A stretch of DNA of 64,000 bases from Anseranas semipalmata (lineage: Eukaryota; Chordata; Aves; Anseriformes; Anseranatidae): contig VXAA01005175.1 in NCBI GenBank assembly GCA_013399115.1, forward strand, positions 182,595 through 246,594. Reading direction: 5' to 3'. Below the pieces are notes generated by a model. That model made no database searches, was not told where the DNA came from, and worked only from the letters and a program-made list of their open reading frames with translations. Made by a program: the position numbers and the translations under genes. Positions 25,860 through 37,999 of the stretch are shown here, piece after piece. Position 1 is the stretch's first letter. Each line of letters begins with the position of its first letter.

Positions 25860-27105
25860 AAACTATCTTTGCCAACAGGCTGGCCACCTTTGTGAGAAGA
25901 ACTTAAAACTAGGAATGATGGGGGTCAGAGAAGTAAATTCATCAAGAGGTGAATTGATGCACAGGATTGGTAAGGTGTAGGCAGATGTAGATGAGGGAGT
26001 CCTGAAACCAATGAAAAAGGGTTGAAGGGCCCACCTCTAGTGTATGCACACAAATGAGAAACTGCTTACAGTCCAGCACTATGGGGTAAACTGTCATTTC
26101 TTTTCTGGGTAAACGATACAACTGAGTGCCTCTCTGATGTACTTGTATGCTAACACCTGTAGCATGGGAAACAATCAGGAGAAATTAGAGGTCTGTGTGC
26201 AATTGCAGGGCTACAGTCTCATTGGGCTCAGAGACTCGCAGTGGGATAAGACCATATATCTGCAGCACAAAGTCCAGCTCAAGGCCAGTCATTAGTGGAT
26301 TGCCTCAGGGACTGATCCTGAAGCTATTTAACATCCTTGTTGATAAATGACGTGGATTATGGGACAAAGCAAACCCTCAGCAGTTTGCAGGTGATGCAAA
26401 ATTGAGAGGACTGTCTGAAAGACCAGATGGTGGTGCTGCTGTTGTTCAGAGAGACCTTAGCAAACTGGAGAATGGGCCTGCATGAACCTTATGAAGATTA
26501 AAGGGAAATGCAAAAATCCTGCATCTGGGGAGGAATATCCCATGCATTAGTACATACTGCATACTGACAATCTGGAAAGTAGCTTTGCAGAAAAGGAACT
26601 GGGGTGCCTGTTGGACAAAGAAGTTCAGTGGTATGCTGGGCTACATTAAGAAAAACATCAGGTGTAGGTAAGTGATCATTTCCCTCTGCTCATCATTAAC
26701 GAGGCCACACCTGGAGTGCTGTGTCCAGTGTGTGGCTCCCCAGTACAAGACAGCCATTGACATATTCGAGCAAGTCCAGCAAAGGGCCACTAAGATAAGG
26801 GTTTGGATCACGTGTCAGACTAGGAAGGACAGGCTCTCTCAGACTCCTCTCAGTGGTACCCAGGGAAAGGACAACAGGCAATGGGCACAAAGTGAAATAC
26901 AAGAAATTCCATGTAAACATAACAGAAGATTTTTTACTATGAAGATGATCAAACTCTGCAAGGGGGCTGCTAAAAGAGGTTGGTGAGTCTATATCCCTGG
27001 AGATATTTGAAACCTAACTGGACGTGACCTTCCCTCTGCTGTGAGCAGGAAGATTGGACTAAACGATCTCCAGAAGCTTCTAAACCTGTTCTGTGAAAAG
27101 TGAAT
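25860..27105 (+). mobile_element. CR1 LINE, internally deleted copy (5' region joined to reverse-transcriptase C-terminal region and 3' end)
   Basis: The first part (about 25860-26255) resembles CR1 5' untranslated and endonuclease-start sequence: GCTGGCCACCTTTGTGAGAAG, AACTTAAAACTAGGAATGATG, then a frame resembling the start of the endonuclease (GCATGGGAAACAATCAGGAG and GGGCTACAGTCTCATTGG). At about 26255-26285 it jumps to reverse-transcriptase sequence at the S-G-x-PQG motif, followed by the LFNIL block. The catalytic motif, normally FADD in CR1, reads FAGD at 26394-26405, and stops and frameshifts are frequent. After about 26690 come the CR1 C-terminal region and 3' untranslated blocks (CAATGGGCACAAA, GGAGATATTTGAAACC, GGACTAAACGATCTCCAG). 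The (ATTCTATG)n tail is not preserved. It is inactive. The start and the deletion junction are accurate only to tens of bases. Confidence 0.88.
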
Positions 27106-29185
27106 GATCGAACTGAGATCAGCCTGACTCAAAGTCCAGGGCTTTTCATCAGAGTCCTCCTTGGTGGACTCGCAGTTGGCTTCCATAGTACTAAATAAGC
27201 TTGAGGTACAAAAACAAGGAAGATACTCTGGTCCTAGAAATAGGCAGCCATTACCAAGCTACCTGTATGTGCAGCCCTACTTTGCACCAGCCTTGGTGCC
27301 ATTTGTCCCTGCTAGCACTAAATCTATTCACCACATCAACAGAGAAAGCACACTGCTGCTAATACTCTGCAAAGAAAAGTTATAGAGACACAAGTGTGCC
27401 ACAGCACTGGCTTCTTTACACTGGTAGCTCAAGAATTTATGACAAATTAATAGTTAATACTATACCAGGTAGAAATGCGTTAGTTTGGAAGTTGCAATTC
27501 CCCTAAAGCCATCCTAATGGTTAACTGTCAAATCCCAACAGGACTCATAAAACTTACTTAGCCTCACTATCATAGCAGAGCAATAATGTGTTTGTTGTGA
27601 AATTGTTGGAGCCTGAACTGCAGCTTATTCTGTTGAAGCCTGATTGATAGCAATTGAATTGGTAATTGAGTTCTTATTTCCTTCAGGGGCTATCAGTGAG
27701 GATAGGATAGAATTTCAAGAAAGAGGTAGCTATGTTGATGATTAATCGAAACATTTATTCTTACATCAAAGACAAAGATTTATAGATGTGATGCAAATTT
27801 GCTTGCTTCAGGGCAAAAGTCAATTAACAGATGAAACAGGAATAAACTGCCTTTGCACGGCAGGTTTTCCCACTATTGTTCCCCTGCAATTTTTTTCTGA
27901 AAGAGCTGGGAAAACTTTGTCAGACAGTGTATATCCTAGGAGGGTGATGGTCTTCTACTACTCCCTGGACTAGTGATTTGATCTCTCAGACTATAATGAT
28001 AATAATGGTTAAAAAAAGATCACATGAAAATAATTTTACAAATTTAATCTGATTATATTACTACTGACCAATTATTTCAGGGAAGTGTAGAGCTGGACTA
28101 TGTTACTGGGCAAAAACAAAGATTCTCTTGTGAGTATTAAGAAACACTGATCTACATTTAATTTACCATTAACAGCTAATTCCTCTCTTAGCATTAGAGA
28201 GAGAGATGTAATGTGCTTTGATTTTAGTCTGCTGCCTATACATTGTCAAACAAAATCAGTGCTTGCTTTCCAGTTTTTAAGTGAAAGGGAATAAGCTGAA
28301 TATTCTGGCTACCAACTTGTAGTGTGAAAAGTACTTAAACTGCTAACACCATTTCAATGGGCAGAAGGACAAACGCATACTCATTAGATACATCTACTCT
28401 CTATGTGGCTGATCTAAGTCTCTACAGCATTTCCTGAACATAAGTTCACCTGCCTCAGACACTCGCATCATGGAAGACTATAGACGATGTCCACATCACC
28501 AAATGTTGCTCTCCTACAAACACTGGATTTTGTTAGTAGGATTCTGCAGCTACTTTCTGCCTCCTGGATGACAAACCTCAGCCATAACAGCTGTAGATCT
28601 TTAATATGCTGAGTCTGATTGCTAATTATATTAGAATATTAGAATAGTTCCTAAATAAGTATATGTACTGGGTGAGAATATTTATTTGTTGCCTATGGTT
28701 GTTTGGTCTTTTAAGACCTTATTGTCCTATATCATATGGCAGCTCCCTGACACAGTAGCTAAAGAAACAGCTGGGTGTACAAGGCCTCAGCTATCTTCTT
28801 TACTGTACCCCATCTCTTCCACACAATCCTTCAAATGACAGATTGTGTAGGCATCTACTACAGACATCTATCCAGTGCACAGAAAGGGTCTACTTTGAAA
28901 TTATAGCTTTTCTTCAAACAGGAGGAACAGGAAGATATTTCTCTTGCTATACCCTTCACCTCCGTCAAGTCAACCTGCAATGGATTCTACTAAGGAGCTG
29001 ACAGTCTCTGCCAGGAAAAATAAAAGGATGAAGGCTCCAAAATGTTGAGAGTGAAGAAACACTGGGCAATTCTAAAAGACCCTTAGCCACTATATGGGTA
29101 TGGTTTCTTTTCATGTACAAATAGAGTGCTTGACAAAATAATTACAGAAAAGTGTCACTTGGAAGTTACGGCTTGTCTCCACATA
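27106..29185. other. Unique sequence, nothing recognised
   Basis: Frames at 27161-27385 and 27788-27973 (+) are short and featureless. The 28 bases at 28868-28895 recur exactly at 30790-30817 (see the composite segment). Confidence 0.5.
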
Positions 29186-29265
29186 GCAAAACAAAACAAA
29201 ACAAAAACAAAAGCAAAAACAAACACAAACACAAAAAACAACCTAACAACAACAACAACAAAAAC
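29186..29265. repeat. A-rich (CAAAA)n/(CAA)n simple repeat
   Basis: CAAAA units grade into CAAAAA, ACAAAC and finally a CAA trinucleotide run. It is an imperfect, compound microsatellite about 80 bases long. Confidence 0.9.
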
Positions 29266-29953
29266 TAAATGCTTTTGGGAGTAGGCACACACAAACTCTC
29301 AATGACTGTGACCATCTGGCCTGTCATTATAAAAAGTCCTTCTAGGGGCATAGGGGCAGAAAAACAGAAAAAAACACCTACTCAGACCTGCCAAGGCATC
29401 CACAATTGCAGCTGAGTTCCATTGCCAAGTGAAGGTTTTACATTTTCAGATTGTTTTTACAAAACAGATTGTTTTTGACTACACTGAATAATAAACCTTT
29501 GGCCTTATAGTCACTTATAGTCTGCAGGATGTGGACAACTTCTTGCCTAGTTCAAGAAAACTTCCAAGAGAAGTAAAAAAATATTTTGAATGGTTGCAAG
29601 TAGCTCTTTGGTTTCTGAAAGTTGGAGACTGCTGGTGGCTAAGTTGCATATATTTTTTTAGACAAAACCTGTATTGACCTCTCCTGATCAGTCCCTAGTC
29701 ATTACCGCTCCTTGTTCATTCTACCCTTGCATTTTACTGCTGTACCCTTGGATGATCACGAAAAGACATACACATTAGAGCTCTTTGTTGGGACCTTGGC
29801 AAGAATGTGACAAGACAGGTTGAGCTCCACAACTCATTATAAAGTGGATATAATATTAAAACATTCAATTTAAGAATCAAGAAGTATTGAAGGGAATGAA
29901 CAACTTAAGTCTGTAGTTTTAGAAATTCCTCTGTTACAGTTTTAGAAAAGGAA

Positions 29954-30057
29954 TCTAACCCATACTTTTATAATCTGTACTCAGTTTTCTAACCCACACA
30001 TCTTTATAAAATTAAACAAATTGTCTGACCCACACTTCATAAAGTTAACTAAATTGG
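29954..30057. repeat. Degenerate ~35-bp tandem repeat, three copies
   Basis: Three consecutive units begin with TCTAACCCA, TCTAACCCA and TCTGACCCA (about 29954, 29988 and 30024), each continuing with CAC/TAC, a CTT/TTATAA block and an AT-rich end. Units 2 and 3 are clearly alike; unit 1 is more diverged. Confidence 0.6.
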
Positions 30058-30789
30058 TCCTTTCTAGCATCTTAGTCTTTCTTAGGACTGCATGCTAATT
30101 CATTTGCCTTTTATGATTTTTCACTTCTGTCCTAATCTGATTTCTGGTGTGGTTAATGAGGTTCATAACATCTTGTTAGTTCAAGTTTGTTTCCTTTCTT
30201 CTCTGAATTCTTCTTAGTTTACCAATTCAAAATGCATAAGTAGTCACACCTGAAAAAGTAATTAATCACACTGTTAACCATTTATTCTTAAGAAGTGTGA
30301 GAATTATAATCACGCATGGCATATATATTTAAGCATCAGAAAATATAAAACAACTAATTTATAAGCAACCAGTTGCAGTTCTTAATAAAGCCATAAGCAG
30401 TTCTGAAAATTTTCTTTCTTATTTTTCAATAATTAGAGGTGATAGGTTTTAATAACAACCATGCTTTCTAACAATCCTGAGCTGAAAATGAACCTAAATG
30501 TTGAAGAAAGACTATGGTCTGCAGACAGGACTATTGATTTAAGAGCAACAGCTGAAACAATAACTAGAATTCAGTGATTCACGCCATCAAAGGCTGACTG
30601 TTTAGGATGTGATTAGTAATAGCAAATGTTTTTGTCTTTTCTGTGCAACTCTACCAATGTACTAGATCATAAATTCCTGCAATATATTAAAAAATTAGTG
30701 CATGTTATTTATCACTCCCTGTTTGACCTCACTTGTTTTGGGAAGAAGGTAAGCAAGTCATGCTCTACTATCTGTGTTTATGATTCCAG
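30058..30789. other. Unique AT-rich sequence
   Basis: Nothing recognised. The open frame at 30626-30838 (+) runs into the composite segment and has no recognisable motif. Confidence 0.5.
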
Positions 30790-30846
30790 CTATCCAGTGC
30801 ACAGAAAGGGTCTACTTCTTTTTTTTTTTAAACTATGAAGAAAAGA
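30790..30846. repeat. Composite segment: two halves duplicated from 28868-28895 and 33145-33175
   Basis: Bases 30790-30817 are identical, without mismatch, to 28868-28895 (28 bases). Bases 30816-30846 are identical to 33145-33175 (31 bases, including an 11-T run followed by AAACTATGAAGAAAAGA). The two matches overlap by two bases (TT) at the joint, and both break off sharply outside their limits. The flanks show no further similarity. This fits a templated, patchwork insertion copied from about 1.9 kb upstream and 2.3 kb downstream, or an assembly artefact. Confidence 0.85.
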
Positions 30847-33130
30847 AGATCCTAGCACTGTATTCATACTGTTCAAATATGGAAGATAAAAGATAAAATC
30901 ACATACAAAAAACTATAGTGAAATAATTTAAAAGTATGCTATAACAGACACTCCAGAATTTTCTAATAGTCTTTGTTAAGTTCTCAGTTGAACTGCTACC
31001 TATCTTCTGTAACACAGAATGTAGCATGTATATGTCATTTACTCTTGGTTATACTTTTAATGATGTCTTCTCATATGCTATTGCATTATGAAGCTGGCAA
31101 TCTGCTTTGGCTTTATTCTTTTGTTAGAGTAAAAATTTAAGTCAGATTTTGATTTAAAACAATTTTTAAATATACTTGTTTTCTCTTGTCAGGAACTAAA
31201 TTCTGTCTCTGTTTCTCTGACTGCCCTTTATATTATTGAGAAAAAATCATGGAGCTATTTTTTAAATATTTATATGTTTTAGATCTCATTTTTTGTGCCT
31301 TCACTTTTTAGAGGCTATGGCAAGATGACAGCACTGGACTCTGCAAAGGGCTAGCAGCTGTGTGACTGCTTTGTGGCCTAAGAGCAGGAATGGAAGAAAA
31401 GTTGTTTTCCCTTCCAGGCTGAAAACTTCTTGAAAATTATTACCCGATAAGTTACAGATCAGATCTCTGATTTTATCTTTTTAGAAAACAGAATGAGATG
31501 TAAGCTCAAGATTTGGAAATATTAAAGGCTGATATTTACCTTCCTTCCCTAGCTGACAAAGCTGATTATTTTAAATTTGAGTGCATAGAGGGCCTTATAT
31601 CTTACATAAACATGGCAGATATGTGGCATTATTCATCAAATCTAAACGCATTTCAGTCAACAAAAAATATCATAAAACCATGAACTAGTTCACCATGATT
31701 TCTAAAACACTGATAAATCCCCAGAACTTGTGTTTTCCTTGCAACCTTTTGAGTCCATGAAATTAGCAAAAGCTCAAATTTATGAATTTTTAAAAGTAAT
31801 GAGGGGAGATAATAATCTGTTATTGATCATTTGTTTTGCAGAATGGATTTTAGATAATATTATTTTTATGAATTATAAGTAGTCTCCATTGTTGAGCCCT
31901 AGGGGTTACAATCTGTACTCTCCTCTAGTTTGTATTTTGTGATTTCCAAGGTGAAAAATAGTTATTTTGCTAAGTATTTTGGATAATGATATTATTGCTC
32001 ATCAGTGCAGCGACTTTCTAATACTTGTTTTAATGTTAAATAAAGCTTGTTTAAAATGTTAAGATTTATTTTTACATAGTGAAATCTATCTTAAAAAAAA
32101 TTAAAGATATCATGCAAAAACAGTAAAGATAAAGAGTTAATTATAGAGTAGCTATGAGCTGCTCTTGAGTATATTGTTATTATGATTTATGTGTTTCTAT
32201 TTAATTGTATTCTGTTCTATATTCTATTTAATTGCTAGTAACAGACATCCTTCTCTTGTTACTTTAAGAAGAAATTGTGTCTTTATCCCATTGTTTAATG
32301 GAAAGCTGCCAATACTCAAGTCCATCAACCTTTGTCAGGACTTACATGACTTACACCGGAGACATCTATTTAAAGACATTCCCATCAGCTTGAGTTTAGG
32401 GAAAATAGAATTATTTAGAATTATGGGAAATTTTCCACAGACCTAGAAGCCAATGGTAATTGTGAACATTATCTCTTTTTATTTAAACATTTATTTTCAT
32501 CACTTTGTTATATAAGCTTTCACTTCTTAACCAAGTATAAATACAAGTCATCAAGGTTCATCCTCAATAGGTGATCTCTTTAAACCAGGCAATTTACTCT
32601 TAGAGTGAAAAAGTTTTCTGACAACCTAGAACTGCAAGTACTGTTATCTAATGTTTACAAGAAATCAGATTTTGTATTTTAGATTTTGAAACTAAGCAAG
32701 ACAAATAATGCTTGGCAAATAGGGAGAAAAAATTTTGTAAATGCATGAGGTACTTTTTCCAGCTTGTACTGAAGGTTTAGAGAAGATATTTGTTAGGCTT
32801 ATGAGATGTCTCAGAATATTGTCTGAGATATAATCTTTAAATCTGGATCACCATACACAGTTTTAAAAAATGTCTTCTTTTTCACATTCAGGAAATTTTT
32901 CTTCTCCTAAGCAAGTCTTTATCTTGAAAACTCTTTATCTCCTTGAAAAAGAAAACTTGCCAGACTCTCCTACAAGTTCAGAAAATAGTTCACTAATGGT
33001 ATTAATTCCATATAGAAAATCCTTAGATACTATAGTGATAGGTAGAACTGTCCTGAATGTTAGACAGAGTCTTTCAAATAATCTTTGAGAAAAGTGAATC
33101 TAAGGCACCATTTCTCTCCCGTGCTACTCT
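30847..33130. other. Unique AT-rich sequence, nothing recognised
   Basis: Frames at 32189-32446 and 32870-33088 (+) are short and have no recognisable domain or splice context. Confidence 0.5.
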
Positions 33131-33158
33131 TTTTCTTTCTTTCTTTCTTTTTTTTTTT
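33131..33158. repeat. (TTTC)n plus 11-T tract
   Basis: A short TTTC microsatellite runs into 11 T. Its right end begins the 31-base stretch shared with the composite segment at 30816-30846. Confidence 0.9.
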
Positions 33159-34288
33159 AAACTATGAAGAAAAGATTTAAGATGGAGAAAATAAAGCTAA
33201 GCAACAGTGTATGCTAAGTTTATTAAAATTATCATTCAGTAATTACTTGGTTCTCTGTGTCTCTGACAAAATTTAATAAAACAATATTTATACAAAATAA
33301 TAGGACTATCTATTAAGTATCCTTAAAATTTGGTTGTCAAGATACACAAGTCATTTTAAAGTATCTGAGTTTATAAATTATTAAGTTATTAATAACTTAT
33401 AAATTAAATTTTTTGGAAGTACTCACTGCAGTGCAACAACAGGTTTCCGTTCCTCCTGTGCTTACAGTATCTTGGTGACTACACAGGAAAAAAGAAATAA
33501 TTGCATTCCTGTGCAATAGCAAGTACTGCCAAAACACTTCTGCTTCACGAGTCATTGATCTCATCAATAGATTTAGACTGCCCAGAAGGGTGCATCCTAT
33601 TCACCATCTAAGGAAATGTTATTTATAAGTTAATTATTGGGTTGGTAAAACTTCCCATTCTATCCCGTGCTAGGAAGGTATTTATCTTAGAAGGAACAGT
33701 AACAATACTTGAATATAACTCTACATAATGGCTGTATTTTTTTTTTCCTAATAAAGTAAACATTGGATTTAATTTTTTTCCCACTCAAGATCATTTTCCT
33801 TTCTTTGATAAAAGAGTCTTCCCTTTGATTATAAAGCCGCAGACTGAGACTAAACTGTGAAACTGTGAAACATTTGCACTTGTATATCCCTTTGATGGAA
33901 TTCATTAGAATTCCTTTATCACTGTTGCTCTTCTGTCTTTCTTTCACATTTCTATTTTAAGAGATAGGAATAGAAATGTAATGTCTGTGTCTTCAGGAGT
34001 TAAAGAATGTGACTCTCACATAAGCAAAATTTTCTTCAAAGGAATTAGAATTCTTAGAAATTTACTCTCTTCCTTTCCTGAAAAAAAGAGTAGATTTGGG
34101 CATCACTTCAAGCAAGCTTCTTTGGTTCTCTATCAGTTTTCACATTCATATAATATGACTCTTGACAAAACTTTTATAGATCTCCTTGTAATCTGGAAGT
34201 AGAAAGTTTTACATTAAAAAATATTTATTGTTTAAATTTAATGTTGGAACATAGTCATATTTAATATTATTCTACTATTGTATTATAT
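33159..34288. other. Unique AT-rich sequence with an 18-bp palindrome
   Basis: 33382-33399 (TAAGTTATT / AATAACTTA) is a perfect palindrome, flanked on both sides by the direct repeat TTATAAATTA, which overlaps its right end. No gene recognised. Confidence 0.55.
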
Positions 34289-34306
34289 NNNNNNNNNNNN
34301 NNNNNN
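34289..34306. other. Assembly gap (18 N)
   Basis: Eighteen undetermined bases lie within AT-rich sequence (TATATAT on both sides), probably an unresolved AT repeat. The true length is unknown. Confidence 0.97.
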
Positions 34307-34453
34307 TATATAATAGGTTTCTAGATGTCAATATCAGTTTTCCACATACATCACTTGATGTTAACTGTGGTCCTAGAGCTCTAGGAAAAGAAGGGCATTG
34401 CCTGGCAGAAGTGTTCTGAAGCTCTCCTAGCTCTCACTATCAAGAAGAGAAAT

Positions 34454-34492
34454 ATTAGTACTGTTAGTACTGTTAGTACTATTAGTACTATT
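34454..34492. repeat. 9-bp tandem repeat, 4.3 copies
   Basis: Units ATTAGTACT, GTTAGTACT, GTTAGTACT and ATTAGTACT plus a partial ATT. The only variation is A/G at the first base. Confidence 0.95.
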
Positions 34493-37400
34493 CTATGCTG
34501 CAAGGACACACTACCAGCTTATGGTCAACTTGGTGTGCACCAGGACCTAAATCCTTTTCTGCAAAGCTTCTTTCCAGGTGGTTACCCCAGCATATACTGA
34601 TGTCAGATAGCCAGCAACCAAGGCAAATGGAGATGCTTAAGACTGAGGATAAAGCAGAAACTGAACCAATGGACTGTCAGTGTTGTGTTGATGTTCTAGA
34701 AAAGAGCTTTACATGGATGCAATCATGCAGGATACCAGATACACAGAGGCAAATCAAACATTGCCAGGATGTTGTGAATATTTTGCAAATATTGCTGATT
34801 TAATTACTGTTTTCTTTGGTGTGATATAATGGATGATATAATAAATTTTCTTTTTAGTGCTTTGTCTTGAGATCTATTTGAAATTGGTTGGTATCTTAGA
34901 ACTCATACATAGACTGAGCTAGGATTCTGTTAGGCTACTAAACAACACATAGTTTTGCTAAAGACTACTGTTTGGTTATGTTTTAATTTGAATAACTTTG
35001 TGTGAATGAGATAAAGGAAGTATTCAGAAGTATTTGAAAAGATTTCAAAATACAGTTCTTGTTGGCTTTTAGTACTTAGCATTATTATTTCACTGTCCAT
35101 TTCCTACTTTTTCTGACACAGTATTTTTAATTGTCATTAAACACATAGTTTCAAATAAAATCATCAAACTACATCTTGCATATTACAGGAGATGCTGGCT
35201 TGTTCTTCAATATGCAGTTACTGTTCTCTGATACTGCAAGAGAGAGGTCCAACAAAAGAAACCAATGCAAGACACTTTCAATAGAGCTTAGACTAAGCAG
35301 ACCAGTAAGTTCATTGGCAGGAAGCCATCAAATCTTTGCAGAAATGAAGGTTTGTTCAGTTCTACCAAAATCAGCAATCCTTTCTTGACATTACTGTCAT
35401 TTAGTTCTTGACTTTACTGATAATTAACAGTGCCCATGTTAAAGAATAGCAGAAATTATTTTACTGCTTCCATTTCTATGCTGATGAAAAGACAAGAAAA
35501 TGCATGTTCCTCAGCGTAAATTTAACAAATTATCAAAAGGTCAAATGGTCAAAAATACTATAGGGTTGCTGCTTAATACTTAACAAAGCTAAAATTTTTT
35601 CTTACTTCTACTGTTAGCTTGTTCTAAGGACAACCTAATTCAATATAATTAACATTGAAAAATTATCTCCCATTCATTTTGTATAAGCTGTTTAACTCCT
35701 GAGTTTCATATTCAAAGCCAAACTTCATTTACATTTGTATGTTGGGGCATAATTTGATTTACCATTTCTCCTGCTTTCCACAAAATGTGCTAATGACATG
35801 TATAAAATTGATGAACACATATTCAAAAAGCCAAAGAACAGATCTGAAGAATCCCTGTTTGGCTGAAGAAAGCAGGGCATATCTATCTCTGTTAGAAAAA
35901 TGTCATTTCCCATATGAGCTGTGCTAATGTAGTACTTGTCATCCCAAGCCTCTTTTTGCTGTGCAGTTGGTCAGCCTATTGCATCTGCAAACCTTCTCTA
36001 TAACCATCAAAAGACCAGCCTATGTCATGGCATTTTCAGAGCTCTCATCATCCATCAAGCTAAAAATACTAAAAAAAAGCAGTTTTTCTTGCAACATTAC
36101 AACACCCCTGCTTCTGCCCCAGATGGAGATGAAACTAAAGTGTGATTTCAAAAATGGCAAAGAAAATGTGTGACAGACAGAAATGACAAGGCTTTGTCTA
36201 CAGCTGGTGATACAATAATGTGAAATGTCTTCCCATTGTCCCTAAGCAATATGTGTAGGGTGAGCTATACTATATAACTTGAACATGTTCCTTGAGCTCA
36301 ATTAAACCCTAAGCAGAGAAGACTCGTATCATCCGCACTTGTTGTACTCTCTCAATCTGTGAGACAACTGCGTGCATGCTTATATATATATATATTTTTT
36401 TTTTTTCCTATGATTCTGACATCTGTGAATCGAGGAGGCCAAATGTAGCAGTATAAAAAATGACTCAGTCATCCAGACTGCAATGGTACTACTCCAGCAC
36501 GTGTTACCCCTTCCACCTTTTTCTGTTCAGAACATGAAAATATCCTAATAAAGTCCTAGATTTATGGAAGTAAACTTCTTCAGTAGATGCAAGTTGTGAC
36601 AAAGTTAAAGTTATTAAATAAGAGATTTTAATGTCACATTTATTACAGTTCTTTGAAAATACAACCATTTGTAAGTTGAAAGAAGTTGTTATATAATGTT
36701 TAGTCTATGATTCCATGCAAGTAAAGTGCATAAAAATATTTATATATCTGTTTGTAGTTGTTGACTACAGGTATTAGATCATGTCAACTCAAATTTTAAC
36801 CAATATGAGAGAGCAGCTCTTCCTGATGGTACTGTTATAATAATTTTTCCATTCTCACTTCTCAGGAACTTCTTAAATTTTGATTTATATACAGAGGAAC
36901 ATCTGCACAGTTATAATGCAATTAGTAGTAGTGAGCAGTGAAGTTATTTTCTTACCCTTTGTAGTGTGTTGACCCTGAGTTATAGTGTCATTTTCTTTTG
37001 ATTAAGCAAAGCAAAATAGGAATCATTCTACAAAAGTAAGGCAGATGACACTATTGTGAAACACACAAGATGACAAACAGAAACGACTCTATTTGTACTA
37101 GAAACAGGCAAAGGGTTTAAGTGAATAGTGGTTTTAGCCAGTATATCTTGTCAGCCTATATATGGAGATGCAAAAAGTTGTTACTTCCTAGCCCCTACAT
37201 GCTGAACAGCATGACAGTAGCTACAAAGCATGTGCCTCTCCTTCCTGTTGTAGTTATGCAATGGCTTAGGGAATTATTGAAAGGCAGCTTGGTCTATGCA
37301 ATAAACAAACTGCGTAGATTTACAAGAATAAATAATTACTGTAATAACATCAGACAAGACATCTAGAAAACATTTCTTGATGTTGCTTTGGCAGATAACT

Positions 37401-37999
37401 CAGAAAATCATTCTATTCCAGGGAACAGTTGTCTGCAATTGTCTTAGTTCTAAAAGATACAAAAGGTTTTAATAAGTAAATCTATGCCACATATCAATAT
37501 ATAGATGCCACCGATCTGTAAATATAGTGATATGGAAATGCCTACAAACTTTATTACTTCTTCAGCTGAACCAGTGCCTTCCACTTTATCCTCAGAGAGA
37601 AATAAATAAATCTGGTTTGTAAAAATTTTCTTAGCTGACAGCATAGTCAACTAATTTCTTCCAAGTCATTTCCATCTTTCAATGTTCAACTTGGCATCTG
37701 TTCAGTCCTACCTGCAGCCTCCTAAAGAAATGAAAGGCATCAAACCAATTGTTTTTTGCTGTCATTCTAGGCATTTGTATATACATACACCTAATCTGTT
37801 AAACAGCCAAAACAAAATACTTAGAATATCATGGGAAAGCATGTAATGTTAGATTAATTCAATTCATAGTGCTGATTTGTGCAATAATCTGACTTAAAAT
37901 TTTCTGTATGTAATGTTACTTAAGGATAAAATGAAAGGACTGAAAAATAATGTCTTTAATAATGATACTGGATATGAATGTTTTCGGAAATTGCCTCTT
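34493..37999. other. Unique AT-rich sequence with a short (TA)n/T tract
   Basis: A (TA)n run followed by T lies at 36380-36406. The open frames at 34495-34803 (102 codons, +) and 35936-36173 (+, two overlapping frames) have no recognisable motifs. Nothing else recognised. Confidence 0.5.

Noticed and set aside
34495..34803. 102-codon plus frame next to the 9-bp repeat
   Set aside because: No motif recognised, no splice signals or promoter noticed, and no known family suggested by the translation.
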